From positions 4,154,001 to 4,218,000 of the forward strand of contig OX359191.1 in NCBI GenBank assembly GCA_947172415.1: a stretch of 64,000 nucleotides of DNA, read 5' to 3'. The position numbers and the translations under genes were made by a program. This stretch comes from Chondrosia reniformis. Its lineage: Eukaryota > Porifera > Demospongiae > Chondrillida > Chondrillidae. The first letter of the stretch is position 1. Each line of letters starts with the position of its first letter. Of this stretch, positions 10,102 to 22,108 are shown in pieces. The notes under the pieces were generated by a model, which did not search any database, was not told the DNA's origin, and saw only the letters and a program-made list of their open reading frames with translations.

Positions 10102-13019
10102 TAGTGTATTTCACCATAATTGTCCCACTTGTATTTTGCCTCAGCAAAATCCATTAGAAATCGGTTAAAGAGGTAATATAGGGTTTTCAATACCGCTGAT
10201 TTCATTTCCGACAAAAGCAACTACGTAGCACCTTCGTAGAGCCTGGTAATGTAAGTAGCCAATCAAATTTCTCTATTATGTACACGTAATCACGCACTAC
10301 CATAGAAACGCCTATAATTCGTTCATGACAAATTGGATAATTTCGAATATTTCCGTTTTTGAACTATTCCCGTTTCTTTCCCAGTAAAGAAAGGGAATCT
10401 ATCAAGACAAGTTTTTGTTAGTTTCCATTTATTTAGCACGTTTAAATAAATCATTTCATGTTTCGTTTTTGGGAACAATGGCAGACAAATCAGTAAAGCG
10501 AGACAGATGGTGGCGAAAGCGATTATCCGAGAGTAGAAATAAAAAAATGCTTGACGGTAAGGGAATGAAGATATCGGCGATCGTTGAAGGCACTTCGTGT
10601 TCAACTACTGAAGACTCACGTAACCCGCAGGAACAGAATTCTATCGAAAATCAAGTACTACAAATCACTGAAGACGATGAAGGCCAGGATATGTCAGAAT
10701 TAGACATTTTCGGGGAAAACAACACAGAAGGTGATCTTAACACGACTGAAGCTATTTTACAACAACTTGCAGAGGAAGCGGACGATGATGATGACTACGA
10801 ATTTGATGCCCAAGCTTCAAGGAGTTGTTTTGTAGACTGGATGTCTCACCAGTCTCCTGAGAATTTTAGAATGACTATTTTGTTGGTTGCTGATATTCTA
10901 CTAGCTGCCTCCATCCCCCTAAGACCAGCAGCCACAGTGATTGGGAACTATCTTGAGATATCTGAGTGAACTGTAAGACGATGGAGGTATGACTTTTACA
11001 GGAGTTATGGGAAGGATTTGCAAGATAACCGAGGAAGTTATTCTAGGCCAAACTTGATAGCTGATGAGGACATTTCTGATCGAGCAACAGCATGGCTTAG
11101 AAAAGAAACTTCACACAAAAGCCATAATCTGACAACAGCAAGATTTACAAGATGGGTGAATGATGACCTTATTCCCTCACTTCCTCAGCCACACGACTAT
11201 TCCACCATATCAGCTGTTACTGCATGGCGTTGGTTAAATAAGTTAGGATTTGAATTCTCTAAATTCAAAAGAGGATATGTTGATGGTCATGAGCGAGCAG
11301 ATGTTATTGCCTACAGGAACCAATTCTTACAGAAGATTAAAGTTTTAGAGGACACCCACAAGCCCCTGCCTACTGCCTCTGATGGTTATCATCCCTACAG
11401 AATAGGAATAGATAGTGCAGAGAAAGAGCTAGTTCTCATCTTTCATGATGAGTCTTGCTTCCACTCTAATGTTGGTAATACCTCAGGTTGGCATGAAAAG
11501 GGTAAAATGCCATTGCTTCCAAAGGACCAAGGTAAAGGCCTAATGATTTCTGATTATATTGATGGGCACAATGGCTTTCTTTGCTTATCAGAGGCTGAAA
11601 AGCATTGTGCTGATGATACTATTCCACCCATTGCCCGAGAAATTCTGATTTTTGGAGAAAATAATGAAGGCTACTTCACATCTGATAGGTTTATGCTGCA
11701 GGTTGCCAAAGCTGCCCGCATTTCATCATTCAAGTATCCACCCGAGAGGTATGATGTCACCTTTGTTTTTGACCAAGCAAAAATCCATATCGTTTATGAT
11801 GACGATGCTTTGGTTGCCTCTAAAATGAATGTTCATCCAGGAGGGAAGGCCCCAAAGATGAGGACCTCACCTTTGATTTTTAATGGAAGACCTCAAAGCA
11901 TGGTTTTATCAGATGGGCGACCTAAAGGTTTAAAGATGGTTTTAGAAGAAAGAGGAGTGAACACGCAAGGAATGGTGAAGGATGACATGGTGAAGAAGTT
12001 AAATGAGTTCCCTGATTTTAAGAATGAGAAGAACAGAGTGGAAAGATTACTCCGTAGATATGAACAGTCTGCCTTGTTCCTGCCTAAGTTTCACCCGGAG
12101 TTAAAGCCTATAGAGCGAGTTTGGGGAATGGCTAAGCGCTTTGCTAGAAATAAGTGTGATTACACTTTCCATGGATTGCAAAATGTTATTACACCAGCCA
12201 TGGAAAGTGTAACACTTGATAACATCCGTAAATTTTTCCGCAAGTCCAGAGAATATATCCTGGCATTTTGCAATGGGCATAGTGGTTATAAAGCCAATGA
12301 AGTTGTAAAGGAATATAAATCACATAGGAGGGTTGCTGAAGCAGAGTCCATTCAGTAATGTGCAGAAACTTATAGTACAAGCAATAATGCCAATTATAGA
12401 TTACTTATAACCTAAGATAGAGAATTTAACATAATTGTCATGAATAGCTATTGATGATTTCTTAATTATGCATATTTGTGGTTTTAGCGATTATTGGTTT
12501 ACTTATTTGAGTATAAAACATTTTGTACTATGAAATATAACAAAAGGCTCCTTAAAATTTTAGATTAATATCCTATTTAGATGAACTTTAATTTCATGTT
12601 CTCTCTAGGGGTTTATATAACTGAGAATAGGCCTTCGAAAAGACATCATAATTTCTATTTTATTAAATTTGGAAATGTCATATCTTTTTAATGAAGGTGG
12701 CTAGCAATAAAAGCTTCCTTAATATTTACGAAAATAACTTATACAATAGATACTAAAAAAATCAAAACATTGAAATGTTCCATCTTTCTAAAATAGCTCT
12801 TGAAAATTGTCAAAATAACAGAATACCACAAAATATTTGATGGGGGTGTGGATTTACCGGTTGCCATGACAACCTCAATTCAAATTTTTTTTTCTTTTCG
12901 AATCTGACAACATATATACTTAATAAATACAGGTGTACTAAGCCTAAGATTTGAATTATGATCAATGCATCTTTACTATTAAAATTGCATTAGTGGGACA
13001 TTTATGATGAAATGCACTA
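10102..13019 (+). mobile_element. Tc1/IS630-like DNA transposon, near-intact
   Basis: A ~2.9-kb element with ~28-bp terminal inverted repeats. The left end is TAGTGTATTTCACCATAATT. The right end read inward is TAGTGCATTTCATCATAAAT. Both continue into GTCCCACT. TA flanks both sides (10100-10101 and 13020-13021). It holds a single long transposase gene with one in-frame stop. Positions 12361-13019 are an AT-rich 3' region without coding signal. Confidence 0.93.
10478..12358 (+). pseudogene. Tc1/IS630-like (DDE_3-type) transposase with one stop codon
   Basis: Cut-and-paste transposase, about 626 residues. ATG 10478 (MADKSVKRDRWWRKRL) is preferred over the upstream in-frame start at 10415 because it is preceded by an A-rich context and begins a basic, DNA-binding-like segment. 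An acidic region follows (EEADDDDDYEFD). A helix-turn-helix region (RPAATVIGNYLEISE) runs into a TGA at 10967-10969; the following TVRRWRYDF stays in frame, so a Trp-to-stop change is the simplest reading. Catalytic residues are visible as Asp in LIFHDES (~residue 320), Asp in FVFDQAK (~431) and Glu in LKPIERVWG (~545), a DDE triad. The C-terminal IRKFFRKSREY and VVKEYKSHRR motifs are shared with the decayed copy at 5877-7005. Readthrough or reversion would be needed for activity. Confidence 0.88.
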
Positions 13020-13021
13020 TA

Positions 13022-13245
13022 GGACATACATGTAGTAGACACAACTAGTACACACAACTAGTACATACAACTAGCACATACAACTACTACATACAACTAG
13101 AAACTAGTGCATGGAACTAGAACATATATTTAGTACATACCACTAGTTAATAGCACTAGCACATACAACTAGTACCTATGACAATAACATACACATATAA
13201 CTAGTACATATAAATAGTCCAGACAACTAGTACATTAAACTATAT
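13022..13245 (+). repeat. 13-bp ACTAGT minisatellite, + orientation
   Basis: Satellite between the IS630-like element and an orientation switch near 13245 (ACTATATTTATATACTAG). No gene is seen. Confidence 0.93.
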
Positions 13246-13681
13246 TTATATACTAGTTGTATGTACTAGTTGTGTGTACTATTTGTATGTATTAACTGTG
13301 TGTATTAGTTATGCACTAGTTGCATGTACTAATTCTAATAACTAGTTGTATGTACTAGTACAAGTTAAATTTATTAATTATAGGTATTAGTTGTATGTAA
13401 TAGTTGTATGTGCTAATTGTTTGAACTAGTTGTATGTACTAATTGTATGTACTAGTTATATGAACTAGTTTTATGTACTATGTGGATGCACTATTTATTT
13501 GAACTAGTTATATTTTTATGTATTAGTTATATGTAGTAGGTGTGTGTACCAGTTATAAGTACTAGTTGAAAGTACTAGTTGTATGTACTAGTTGTATGTA
13601 CTAGAACTAACTATAGTTATATGTACTAGTTGTATGCACTAGTTTTATGAACTAGTTCTATTTATATTTACTAGTTGTAGG
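13246..13681 (-). repeat. 13-bp ACTAGT minisatellite, - orientation
   Basis: Array reading TGTATGTACTAGT. Its last ~309 bp (13373-13681) is duplicated on the far side of the R2-like insertion. No gene is seen. Confidence 0.93.
13373..13681. repeat. Left copy of a ~300-bp direct duplication flanking the R2-like element
   Basis: From ATTAATTATAGG to TTTACTAGTTGTAGG this matches 15559-15854 variant by variant, including TATGTGGATGCACTATTTAT and CTAGAACTAACTATAG. The only clear difference seen is one extra 13-bp monomer (AAAGTACTAGTTG) in this copy. Confidence 0.92.
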
Positions 13682-13715
13682 AAAACAAAAGCCTTAACGG
13701 AGAACCTTGTTACTT

Positions 13716-13739
13716 CTTGCCTTAGTGTACTAAGGCAAG
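13716..13739. other. Hairpin in the 3' region of the R2-like element
   Basis: CTTGCCTTAGT and ACTAAGGCAAG pair perfectly around a 2-nt loop, ~35 nt from the 3' terminus of the element. Structured 3' ends are bound by R2-type reverse transcriptases; a role here is inferred. Confidence 0.6.
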
Positions 13740-13946
13740 GAGTATCTGGCTTGGACAACCCTCAGTCAGTTATGTTTTCCTTTCTTTGGGTTTTTAGCCA
13801 GAAGACTCGGCTTTTCCTCCTTCTGACAGCAGCAGACGGGTGCACGTCGGGCCAAAGTTGACCGTCATAATAGGAGGGAGTACCTCCATACACCAATCCA
13901 CCACTGCTTTCCAGAGGTCGACAGGCAAGGACAGGGACAGGACTAC

Positions 13947-15558
13947 TTATCGTCCAGGCCCCAATCCCTCAACAGATAGATGTCGCCTCAATATCCTCAC
14001 AGCCAAACAGAGAACAGTTCTCTGCATGGCTGTCATCACTTCTACTGCACTTTTTGACAGCTTTGGAATTCCCCTAAGGTCTTCCATGAGCGTGTCCACT
14101 GTCCCCAAAGCACCAATTATCATCGGGACTACCTTAATTTGGTAGCCCCTAAATTCTTTCCTCATATCAGCTGCCAGCTTCTGGTGCTTTTGGAACTTCT
14201 CTTGCCATCTTCCATTAATATTGCTGTCAGTAGGAACTGACATCTCAATAATGAAGATGGACTTACATAGCCGATCCTCAACAACTAAGTCTGGCCTTCT
14301 TTCTGTCATTTCTTCATCTGTAGGGATACTAGGATCCCACAAGATTTTGACAGACCTATTCTCATAGACTGGTTTTGCTTCTAGTTTGTACCAGGGCTCT
14401 TCCTGCTTGAATCCATATTCTTTCAACAGTCTCCACAACACTATCAGTATTGCCCGGTCATGTCTCTCTTTGTAGAGAGAAAATCCCTTGGGCTCACACA
14501 TGTTTAGTATGTGTTTGACCGTTTCCATAGCCTTGCCACATTCTCTGCACATTAGGAGGCTAGAATTCTTCAGAATCCTATTTTGGTACCACCTAGTGTG
14601 CAGCACATCATCTTGGGCTGCGAGAATCAGAGCCTCAGTTTCAGGTCTGAGTCTCCCCTCAGAAAGCCACACATAAGACTCCCTATTTGTGACTTGTCTG
14701 TGGTATGAGCCCTGGTGAGACTTTTCGGCTAGGTTACTTTTTAACCTTTCAGTCTGAGCCTCCCGGAGCTCACGTGCCACTCTCCTCCATTCTCTTACAC
14801 TATTTTGTGAGGGATCTGTCTTTAGCCACATTTCCAGTTCCAGTTCTATTCCGTGGCTTCCCAGTATCAATCTGGCTTCTTTCAAGACAGTCCTCCTCTG
14901 CTTTGAGCACTCCAGCCACTTTTGGTGTTTAACCACAACAGCTATGAGTGGATCATTGGCAGTATGGAGGTATCTTGCCAGATTCACAACAGCCCTGTTG
15001 TGATCCAAAGGAAAACTACAGAGCCCTCTACCACCTTGAGAGCGAGGCAGATTCACTCTTTCAATGGCAGAGTTATAGTGATGACACTGGTACTTTCTCA
15101 TGATCTTTCTCACCATTCGGTCCAGTTTTGGAAGCTCACTTTGAGTCCACTTCAAAACTGGGTAAGAGTATCTCAATAGAAAGGCACACAACATGTTAGA
15201 GGCTTCTGCAGCATTCTTACCATTGAGGTGAGAGCCCCACACTTTGTGGAGTCTCCTCCTCAATTCATTGATCAAGCAAGCTTTGACCTTGCTGTCATCT
15301 ACCTCAAACAGTTGTTCTAGCCCTAGGTACTTATAAGTAGTACCTTTTTCAAGGCTCCTTATGGATTCTTCACTGCATTCAGGGTTGTCTGGGCCAGCCA
15401 GAACTTTCCCCTTTTGCATGTGAGCTGTTCCACACTTTCTCACTCCAAACCTCATGCCAATGGCATTTGAGGTTTTCTCCACACATTCCATGGCTTCCCT
15501 GAGTTTATCAGGCCCTCCAGCATATATCTTAAGGTCATCCATGTACAGCAAGTGTGAC
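13947..15558 (-). CDS. R2-like ORF: RT C-terminus, zinc knuckle and restriction-like endonuclease
   Basis: About 536 residues are open without interruption. The frame starts at the catalytic box of the reverse transcriptase (HLLYMDDLKIYA) and continues through the thumb (KYLGLEQLFEV, GGRGLCSFPLDHNRAVVNLARYL). A zinc knuckle follows as CRECGKAMETVKHILNMC. The restriction-like endonuclease comes next (ERRPDLVVED, then IFIIEMSVPTDSNI), giving the PD...E pattern used for target nicking. The N-terminal DNA-binding fingers and RT palm motifs upstream of YMDD are missing, so the start is a truncation point, not a true start. There are no stops or frameshifts in 1.6 kb, suggesting a young copy compared with the other elements here. 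Exact clade is uncertain. Confidence 0.88.
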
Positions 15559-15854
15559 ATTAATTATAGGTATTAGTTGTATGTAATAGTTGTATGTGCT
15601 AATTGTTTGAACTAGTTGTATGTACTAATTGTATGTACTAGTTATATGAACTAGTTTTATGTACTATGTGGATGCACTATTTATTTGAACTAGTTATATT
15701 TTTATGTATTAGTTATATGTAGTAGGTGTGTGTACCAGTTATAAGTACTAGTTGTATGTACTAGTTGTATGTACTAGAACTAACTATAGTTATATGTACT
15801 AGTTGTATGCACTAGTTTTATGAACTAGTTCTATTTATATTTACTAGTTGTAGG
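15559..15854. repeat. Right copy of the ~300-bp direct duplication flanking the R2-like element
   Basis: Matches 13373-13681 base for base over long stretches, minus one 13-bp monomer. It begins exactly where the retrotransposon frame is truncated. Confidence 0.92.
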
Positions 15855-17143
15855 TACTAGTTATATGTAGCAGATGTATGTACTATTTGTATCTACTATT
15901 TGCATGTACTATGTGCATGTACTATTTATAAGTACCAGTTATATGTATGTAGTAGTTATATGTTTGTGATCTAGTTATATATACTAGTTGTATGCACTAT
16001 CTGTATGTACTAGTTGTATGTACGGTTTATAATTACAATGTATATGTGTATTTACTAGTTATATGTAGTTGGTGTATGTACTAGTTATATGTCCTGGCTG
16101 TTTGTCGTAGTTGTATGGACTAGTTGAATGTACTAATTGTATGTACAAATTGTATATACTAGCTGTATGTAGTGGTTGTATGTTCTAATTGTTTTAACTC
16201 AGTTCTATGTACTAATTGTTTGTACTAGGTGAGTACTAGTTACTAGTTTCTAGTTGTATGTACTAGTTGTAAGTACTAGTTGTATGAACTATGTGTATGT
16301 ACCAGTTGTTGATTCTTGTACTACTAATACTATGTACTAGGTAGGTGCTAGCTGTATGTACTAGATACTTGTTGCATGTACTAGTTGTATGAACTAGTTT
16401 TATGAACTAGATGTGTGTACTGTTTATATCTACTAGTTATATATGCCAGTTATATGTGCTCTAAAGTTTTATGTACTACTAGTATGTGCTAGTTATATTT
16501 ACTAGCTGTATGTACTATCCGTGTGTTCTAATTGTATGCACTAGTTGTATGTACTAGTTGTATACACTCAATATTATTTGTATGTACTAGTCGTAGTTTT
16601 TTCTACTGGTTGAATGTATAAGTAGTGGGTAATGTTTGTATGTACTAGTTATATGTACTAGTTGTGTGTACTCTGTCTGTACTAGTTGTATGTACTAGTT
16701 GTATGTTCTATTGTCTAATTGTATGTACTAGTGTTATGTACTAGCTGTATTTACTAGGTGTATGTTGTAGTTGTATGTTCTAAATGTTGGAACTAGTTCT
16801 ATGTACTAATTGTATGTACTAAGTAAATACTAGTTACTAGTTTCTAGTTGTATGTACTAGTTGTATGTACTCTTTGTAAGTACTAGTTGTATGTACTATG
16901 TGTATGTACCAGTTGTTGATTCCTGAACTAGTTATACTATGTACTAGATACTTGTTGAATATACTAGTTGTATGAACTAGTTTTATGAACTAGTTTTATG
17001 TACTGTTTATATGTACCAGTTATATGTACTAGGAGTATGTACTAGTTATAATTACTAGCTTTATGTACTATTTGTGTGTACTGATTGTATGCACTAGTTG
17101 TATGTACTAGTTGTATGTACTCAATACTATTTGTATGTACTAA
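15559..17143 (-). repeat. 13-bp ACTAGT minisatellite, - orientation
   Basis: Satellite whose portion from about 16195 onward is an inverted match to 31020-31860, forming the outer arm of the giant palindrome. It contains the marker words CAGTTGTTGATTC (near 16300 and 16910) and TACTCAATACTATTTGTATG. No gene is seen. Confidence 0.93.
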
Positions 17144-17375
17144 GTTCATTCCCAAAACCTAGTACGTAGTACTAGGAATACATAAATACATACAAAAACA
17201 TAAATACACTCAGTACATAAAAATGTAATGAGTACATATAAGTAGTACATACAACTATAACATATAACTAGTACATAAATATAGTACATACAACTAGTAC
17301 AAATAACTAGTACATACCACAATAACCCACTACTTATACATTCAACTAATGCAAATAACTACTACATTCGACTAG
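17144..17375 (+). repeat. Left copy of a ~230-bp direct block within the palindrome
   Basis: + orientation satellite with marker words GGAATACATAAATACATAC and CCCACTACTTATACATTC. It is directly repeated at 30775-31019. It lies between - orientation blocks, so it looks locally inverted relative to the palindrome. Confidence 0.85.
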
Positions 17376-17765
17376 TTCTATGAACTTCTTGTTTGTTTGT
17401 GTGAACTAGTGTTCTGTACTAGTTGTATGTACTATATTTATGTACTAGTTATACGTACTAGTTGTATGTACTATTTGTATGTACTACTTATATGTACTCG
17501 TTACATTTGTATGTACAGGGTGTATGTACTAGTTTTATGTACTATTTACATTTACCAGGTATACGTGTATTGTACTAGTTATATGTAGTAGGTGTCTGTA
17601 CTATTTATATGGCCTAGTTGTATGTACTAGTTGCATGCACTAGTTGTTTGGACTAGTTGTATGTACTAGTCGCATGTACTAATTATATTTACTTGTTACT
17701 AATTTTATGAACTACTTGTAACTACTAATTTTATGAACTACTTGTAACTAAGAATTTTATGTACT
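17376..17765 (-). repeat. 13-bp ACTAGT minisatellite, - orientation
   Basis: Mirror image of 30376-30774 in the right arm. The frame at 17397-17588 (Tyr/Cys/Val-rich) is satellite read-through, not a gene. Confidence 0.93.
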
Positions 17766-18165
17766 ACTTGTATACCTTATATTGTTTTCATTTGCCGATT
17801 ACCTTGTACGGCTTCATGTTATGGAAAGATTATATTTATATATATATATATGTATATATAATACAGTTTAATACGCAACTATTATAACACTTATTTTATA
17901 CATCGATATATGTATAATACTAGTTCATACGCAACTATTGTAACACTTAATTTATAAGTCAATACATGGTTTTTGCAAATGGCGGCGTTCAGGAAGCTTT
18001 AGTTTACGAAGCTTTTCCATCGTTATTTATAAAGTTCAGGACACTGAATCGTCCTCAATCGTTAGTATTACGAATATATATATTAAATCCCAACGATGTG
18101 GCCAAGTAGTTCCAGTTAATGCGGGGGCGGTAGGCCCACGACTTTTTAAACTCGAAATACTTGTT
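17766..18165 (-). mobile_element. ~0.4-kb dispersed repeat, copy 1 of 3
   Basis: Non-satellite sequence with inverted copies at 29991-30375 and 35153-35420 (shorter). Shared words include AAATGGCGGCGTTCAGGAAG, CCCAACGATGTGG and AAACTCGAAATACTT. A TATATATA run lies inside. It encodes only a 7-codon ATG frame and has no clear terminal inverted repeat. It is probably a non-autonomous element, but the family is not recognised. Confidence 0.65.
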
Positions 18166-19110
18166 TGTAGTAGTTGTATGTATATACCAGTTGTAGACTA
18201 GTTAAATGTACTAGTTTTATATATATACTAGATGTATATTCTAGTTTCTAGTTGTAGTATCTAGTACATACAACTAGAACCTCCCTAGTACATAGTATAA
18301 GTAGTACAAGAATCAACAACTGGTACATACACATAGTACAAACAACTAGTACTTACAACTATTACATACAACTAGAAACTAGTAACTAGTACATACCTAG
18401 TACATACAATAAGTACATAGAACTAGTTCAAACAATTAGAACATAGAACTAGTTCAAACAATTAGAACATAAAACTAGTACAAAGCTAGTACATACAACT
18501 AGTATAAACATACAACTAGTACACCGAACGTATACAAACAATTAGCACATACAACTAGTACTTTTAACTAGTACTTATACCAAGTTCACACACCTACTAC
18601 ATATAACTAATACATAAACATATAACTAGTATATATGAATAGTACAAACACATAGTACATACAACTAAAACTAGTACATACAACTAGTATACATATAAAA
18701 CTAGTACCTTTAGCTAGTACATACAAGTATTACATAAATTTCGTAGGTTCAACTAGTTCATAAAAGTAACTAGTAAATATAATTAGTACATGCGACTAGT
18801 ATATACAACTAGTCCATACAACTAGTACATGCAACTAGTACATACAATTAGGCCATATAACAAGTACATTCACCTACTACATATAACTAGTACAATACAC
18901 GTATACCTAGTAAATGTAAATAGTATCTACAACTGGTACATACAGCTAGCGCATACAACTAGTACATATAACTAGTACCCACACATATAAATAGTACATA
19001 CAAATAGTAAATACAACTAGTACATACAACTAGTACATAGACTTAGTACATACAACCAGCTAATACAGCTAGTACCCACAAGTAGTACATATACCTAGTA
19101 CATAAACATA
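18166..19110. repeat. 13-bp ACTAGT minisatellite with an orientation switch at ~18250
   Basis: - orientation to about 18250 (CTAGTTTCTAGTTGTAG), then + orientation. The switch is mirrored at ~29893. Contains marker GAATCAACAACTGG at 18308. No gene is seen. Confidence 0.93.
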
Positions 19111-19871
19111 TCAGGGAGTACAGTAGTACTCCCTATGTAGAGATGACACGTTTTTTTGCATTCCCCATACATCGGTATAGGAGCAAAATCCTGAAATAAG
19201 CCGAAAATCGACAAGATAAGGCTACGTATAGCTAAATATACAATATACATACTCTAAATAGACCTTAAAGGCAAGCGAATATGTCCCGCTGGCAAAATAA
19301 TAAACTTTAAAAATTCCCATTTTCGTCTTCTTCATATTCTTCTTATTATTATTCTTCTTCTTCGTCAGCCATAACTAAAAAACTAAATAAGCTTTTGGAC
19401 TAATTGTTAAACGAAACTATTGCAAATTTCCCGAACTGTATTCTTTTGTAGAAGCGAGAGCGATAACGCTATTATTGAGTATGACGGTTTTCATGGCCCC
19501 AGAGGCAAGACCTCAATAAATTCGCCATTTTAATGACGTCATAATCAGTCGAAGATTGCAAAACCAAAATGGGTTTTAATACAATCGAATTCCTAGCTTA
19601 GGCTCCATAAAAAGTACAGAAACTAGAGAAAAATAAAAATTTTCTACAAAAATAGTGAAGATGCTGGGATGGCACAAAAAGCACTTAAACAAGAAAGGGA
19701 TGTTACACCGTGAAGTATTAGCAATGCATGAATCCTACAAGCAAGGGTGTTGTATGATTCATGCATATATAGCTAATGCTTCACTGTGTAACATCCCTTT
19801 CTTGTTTATGTGCCTTTTGTGCCATCCCTACATCTTTACTATTTTTGTAGAAAATTTTTATTTTTCTCTAG
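19111..19871 (-). mobile_element. Compound foldback element, copy 2 (inverted)
   Basis: Reverse copy of 14-773 with the same parts: terminal hairpin at 19111-19133, CRE-like TGACGTCA, the short MADEEEE frame on the - strand, and the long hairpin 19623-19871. Small differences from the other copies show it is not an exact recent copy. Confidence 0.85.
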
Positions 19872-22090
19872 TATATAATACATATAAATAGTACGTACAA
19901 CTAGTATATATAACTAGTACAAACAACTGGTACATACACCCAGTACATACAAATGTAACAAGTACATATAAGTGGTACATACAACTAGTACATACAACTA
20001 GTACTTATAAATAGTACATATAACTAATACACATAACTAATACATATAACTAATACATACATCTAGTCTAGTATATACAACTGGTACCTCCCTAGTACGT
20101 AGTACAATTAGGACTAGAACCTACAACTAGTATATACTACTAGTACATACAACTAGTACATGCAACTAGTACATATAACTAGTACATATAACTAGTACAT
20201 ATGACTAGTACATACACATATAACTAGTGCATAAATATTATACATACAACTAGTACAAAAAATAGTTCACACAAACAAACAAGTAGTTCATAGAACTAGT
20301 TCATTCCTAGTACCTAGTATAAATTGTACTAGAACCTAAAACTAGTTCAAACATCTCGTACATACAACTAGTAAATACAATTAGGCAATAGTACATACAA
20401 CTAGTACATTCAACTAGTACATACAAATAGTACATACAAAGAGTACATACAACTAGTACGTATAAGTAGTACATATAACAATTACCCACTACTTATACAT
20501 TCAACTAGTACAAATAACTCCAACATTCGGCTAGTACATACAAATAGTTTTGAGTACATACAAACAGTACATACAACTAGTACTTACAACTAGTACATAC
20601 AACTAGAAACTAGTAATTAGTACATACTTAGTACATACAATTAGTACATAGAACTAGTTTAAACAATTAGAACATACAACTACCACATACACCTAGTACG
20701 AACAAATAGTATTTAAAACTAGTTCATATAACTAGTACATAACTAGTACATTTCTAGTATATACAATTAGTACATAGAACTAGTTCAAACAATTAGAACA
20801 TACAACTACTACATTCACCTAGTATATACTATTTGTACATACAATTAGTACATACAAATAGTACATGCAACTAGTACATAAAGCTAGACTATACAATTAA
20901 TAACTAGTACATATAACTAGTACATAGCTACTACTTACAACTAGTATATACATACAACTAGTGCATACAACTAATACAGACAATTAGTACATACAACTAC
21001 TACATTCAACTACTACATACAACCAGAACCTACAACTAGTTAATATAACTAGTACTAGTACATAGAACTAGTACATAAAACTAATTCGTTATAGTAGCAC
21101 TTACAACTAGTGCGTACAACTAATGCCTACTTAGTACCTACTATAACTAGTACTAGAACCTACAACTAGTACATACAGCTGGCGCATACACGTAGTACAG
21201 GCAACTTGTACATACAACTGTTACATACAACTACTACATATAACCCGTACATACACATAAAACTAGTATATAAAAATAGTACATACACTTAGTACATGAA
21301 ACAAGTACATACAAAACGTACATACAACTAGTACATACAACTAGTACATACAACTAGTACACACAACTAGAAACTAGTACATACACCTAGTTCAAAAAAC
21401 GAGTGCATAATAGTAGAACATACAACTTGTATATACAACAAGTACATACAAAATCTACATACAACTAATACATACAATTAGGCAATAGAATATACAACTA
21501 GTACAAACAACCAGTACATACAAATAGTACATACAACAAGTACATGTAACTAGTACATACAACAATTACACACTACTTATACATTCAACTAGTACAAATA
21601 ATTACTACATTCGACAATTACATACAAATAGTATTGAGTACATACACCTAGTTCATACAACTAGTGCATACAATTAGTACACACGGATAGTACATACAGC
21701 TAGTAAATATAACTAGTACATACTACTAGTACATAAAACTATAGAGGACATATAACTGGTACATATAACTAGTAGAAATAAACAGTACACACAACTAGTT
21801 CATAAAACTAGTTCATACAACTAGTACATGTAACAAGTATCTAGTATATACAACTAGAATCTACCTAGTACATTGTATAAATAGTACAAGAATCAACAAC
21901 TGGTACATACACATAGTACATACAACTAGTACTTACAACTAGTACTTACAACTAGAAACTAGTAACTAGTACATACCTAGTACAAACAATTAGAACATAG
22001 AACTAGTTGAAACGAATAGAACATACAACTACTACATACACCTAGTACATACAACTAGTACTTAGAACTAGTTCATATAACTAGTACATA
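19872..22090 (+). repeat. 13-bp ACTAGT minisatellite, + orientation
   Basis: Left-arm satellite, mirrored by 25483-28352 with about 0.65 kb of net indels. Marker words: ACAAACAAACAAGTAG (20272), GAATCAACAACTGG (21890), TAGTATTGAGTACATAC (21630). No gene is seen. Confidence 0.94.
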
Positions 22091-22108
22091 CAGTGGAAGC
22101 TGAGTAAG

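Larger units (their letters stand above)
13682..15558 (-). mobile_element. R2-like non-LTR retrotransposon, 5'-truncated
   Basis: The 1877-bp insertion reads on the - strand from the middle of the reverse transcriptase to a ~265-bp 3' untranslated region, which ends in GGCTTTTGTTTT at 13682. It is of the clade that uses a restriction-like endonuclease (R2/CRE/NeSL superfamily). The flanks are ~300-bp direct repeats of satellite. The 3' region holds a 24-bp hairpin (13716-13739, CTTGCCTTAGT with its mirror), a possible reverse-transcriptase recognition structure. Confidence 0.88.

Noticed and set aside
13716-13739. Bacterial-type terminator or CRISPR-like palindrome
   Set aside because: The context is eukaryotic retrotransposon 3' sequence; it is a lone hairpin.
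14488-15179. + strand ORFs over the R2-like element
   Set aside because: They are shadows of the long - strand frame with clear RT and endonuclease motifs.
17397-17588. Tyr/Cys/Val-rich open frames inside the satellite (also 20307-20489, 27920-28123, 43094-43291, 46126-46332)
   Set aside because: They are the 13-bp repeat read in rotating frames. All three frames of a perfect array meet TAG every 39 bp; these survive by chance loss of TAG and show no domain.
19655-19891. ORF across the foldback hairpin (also 28333-28524)
   Set aside because: It is made of the two inverted hairpin arms and the flank, and differs between copies.
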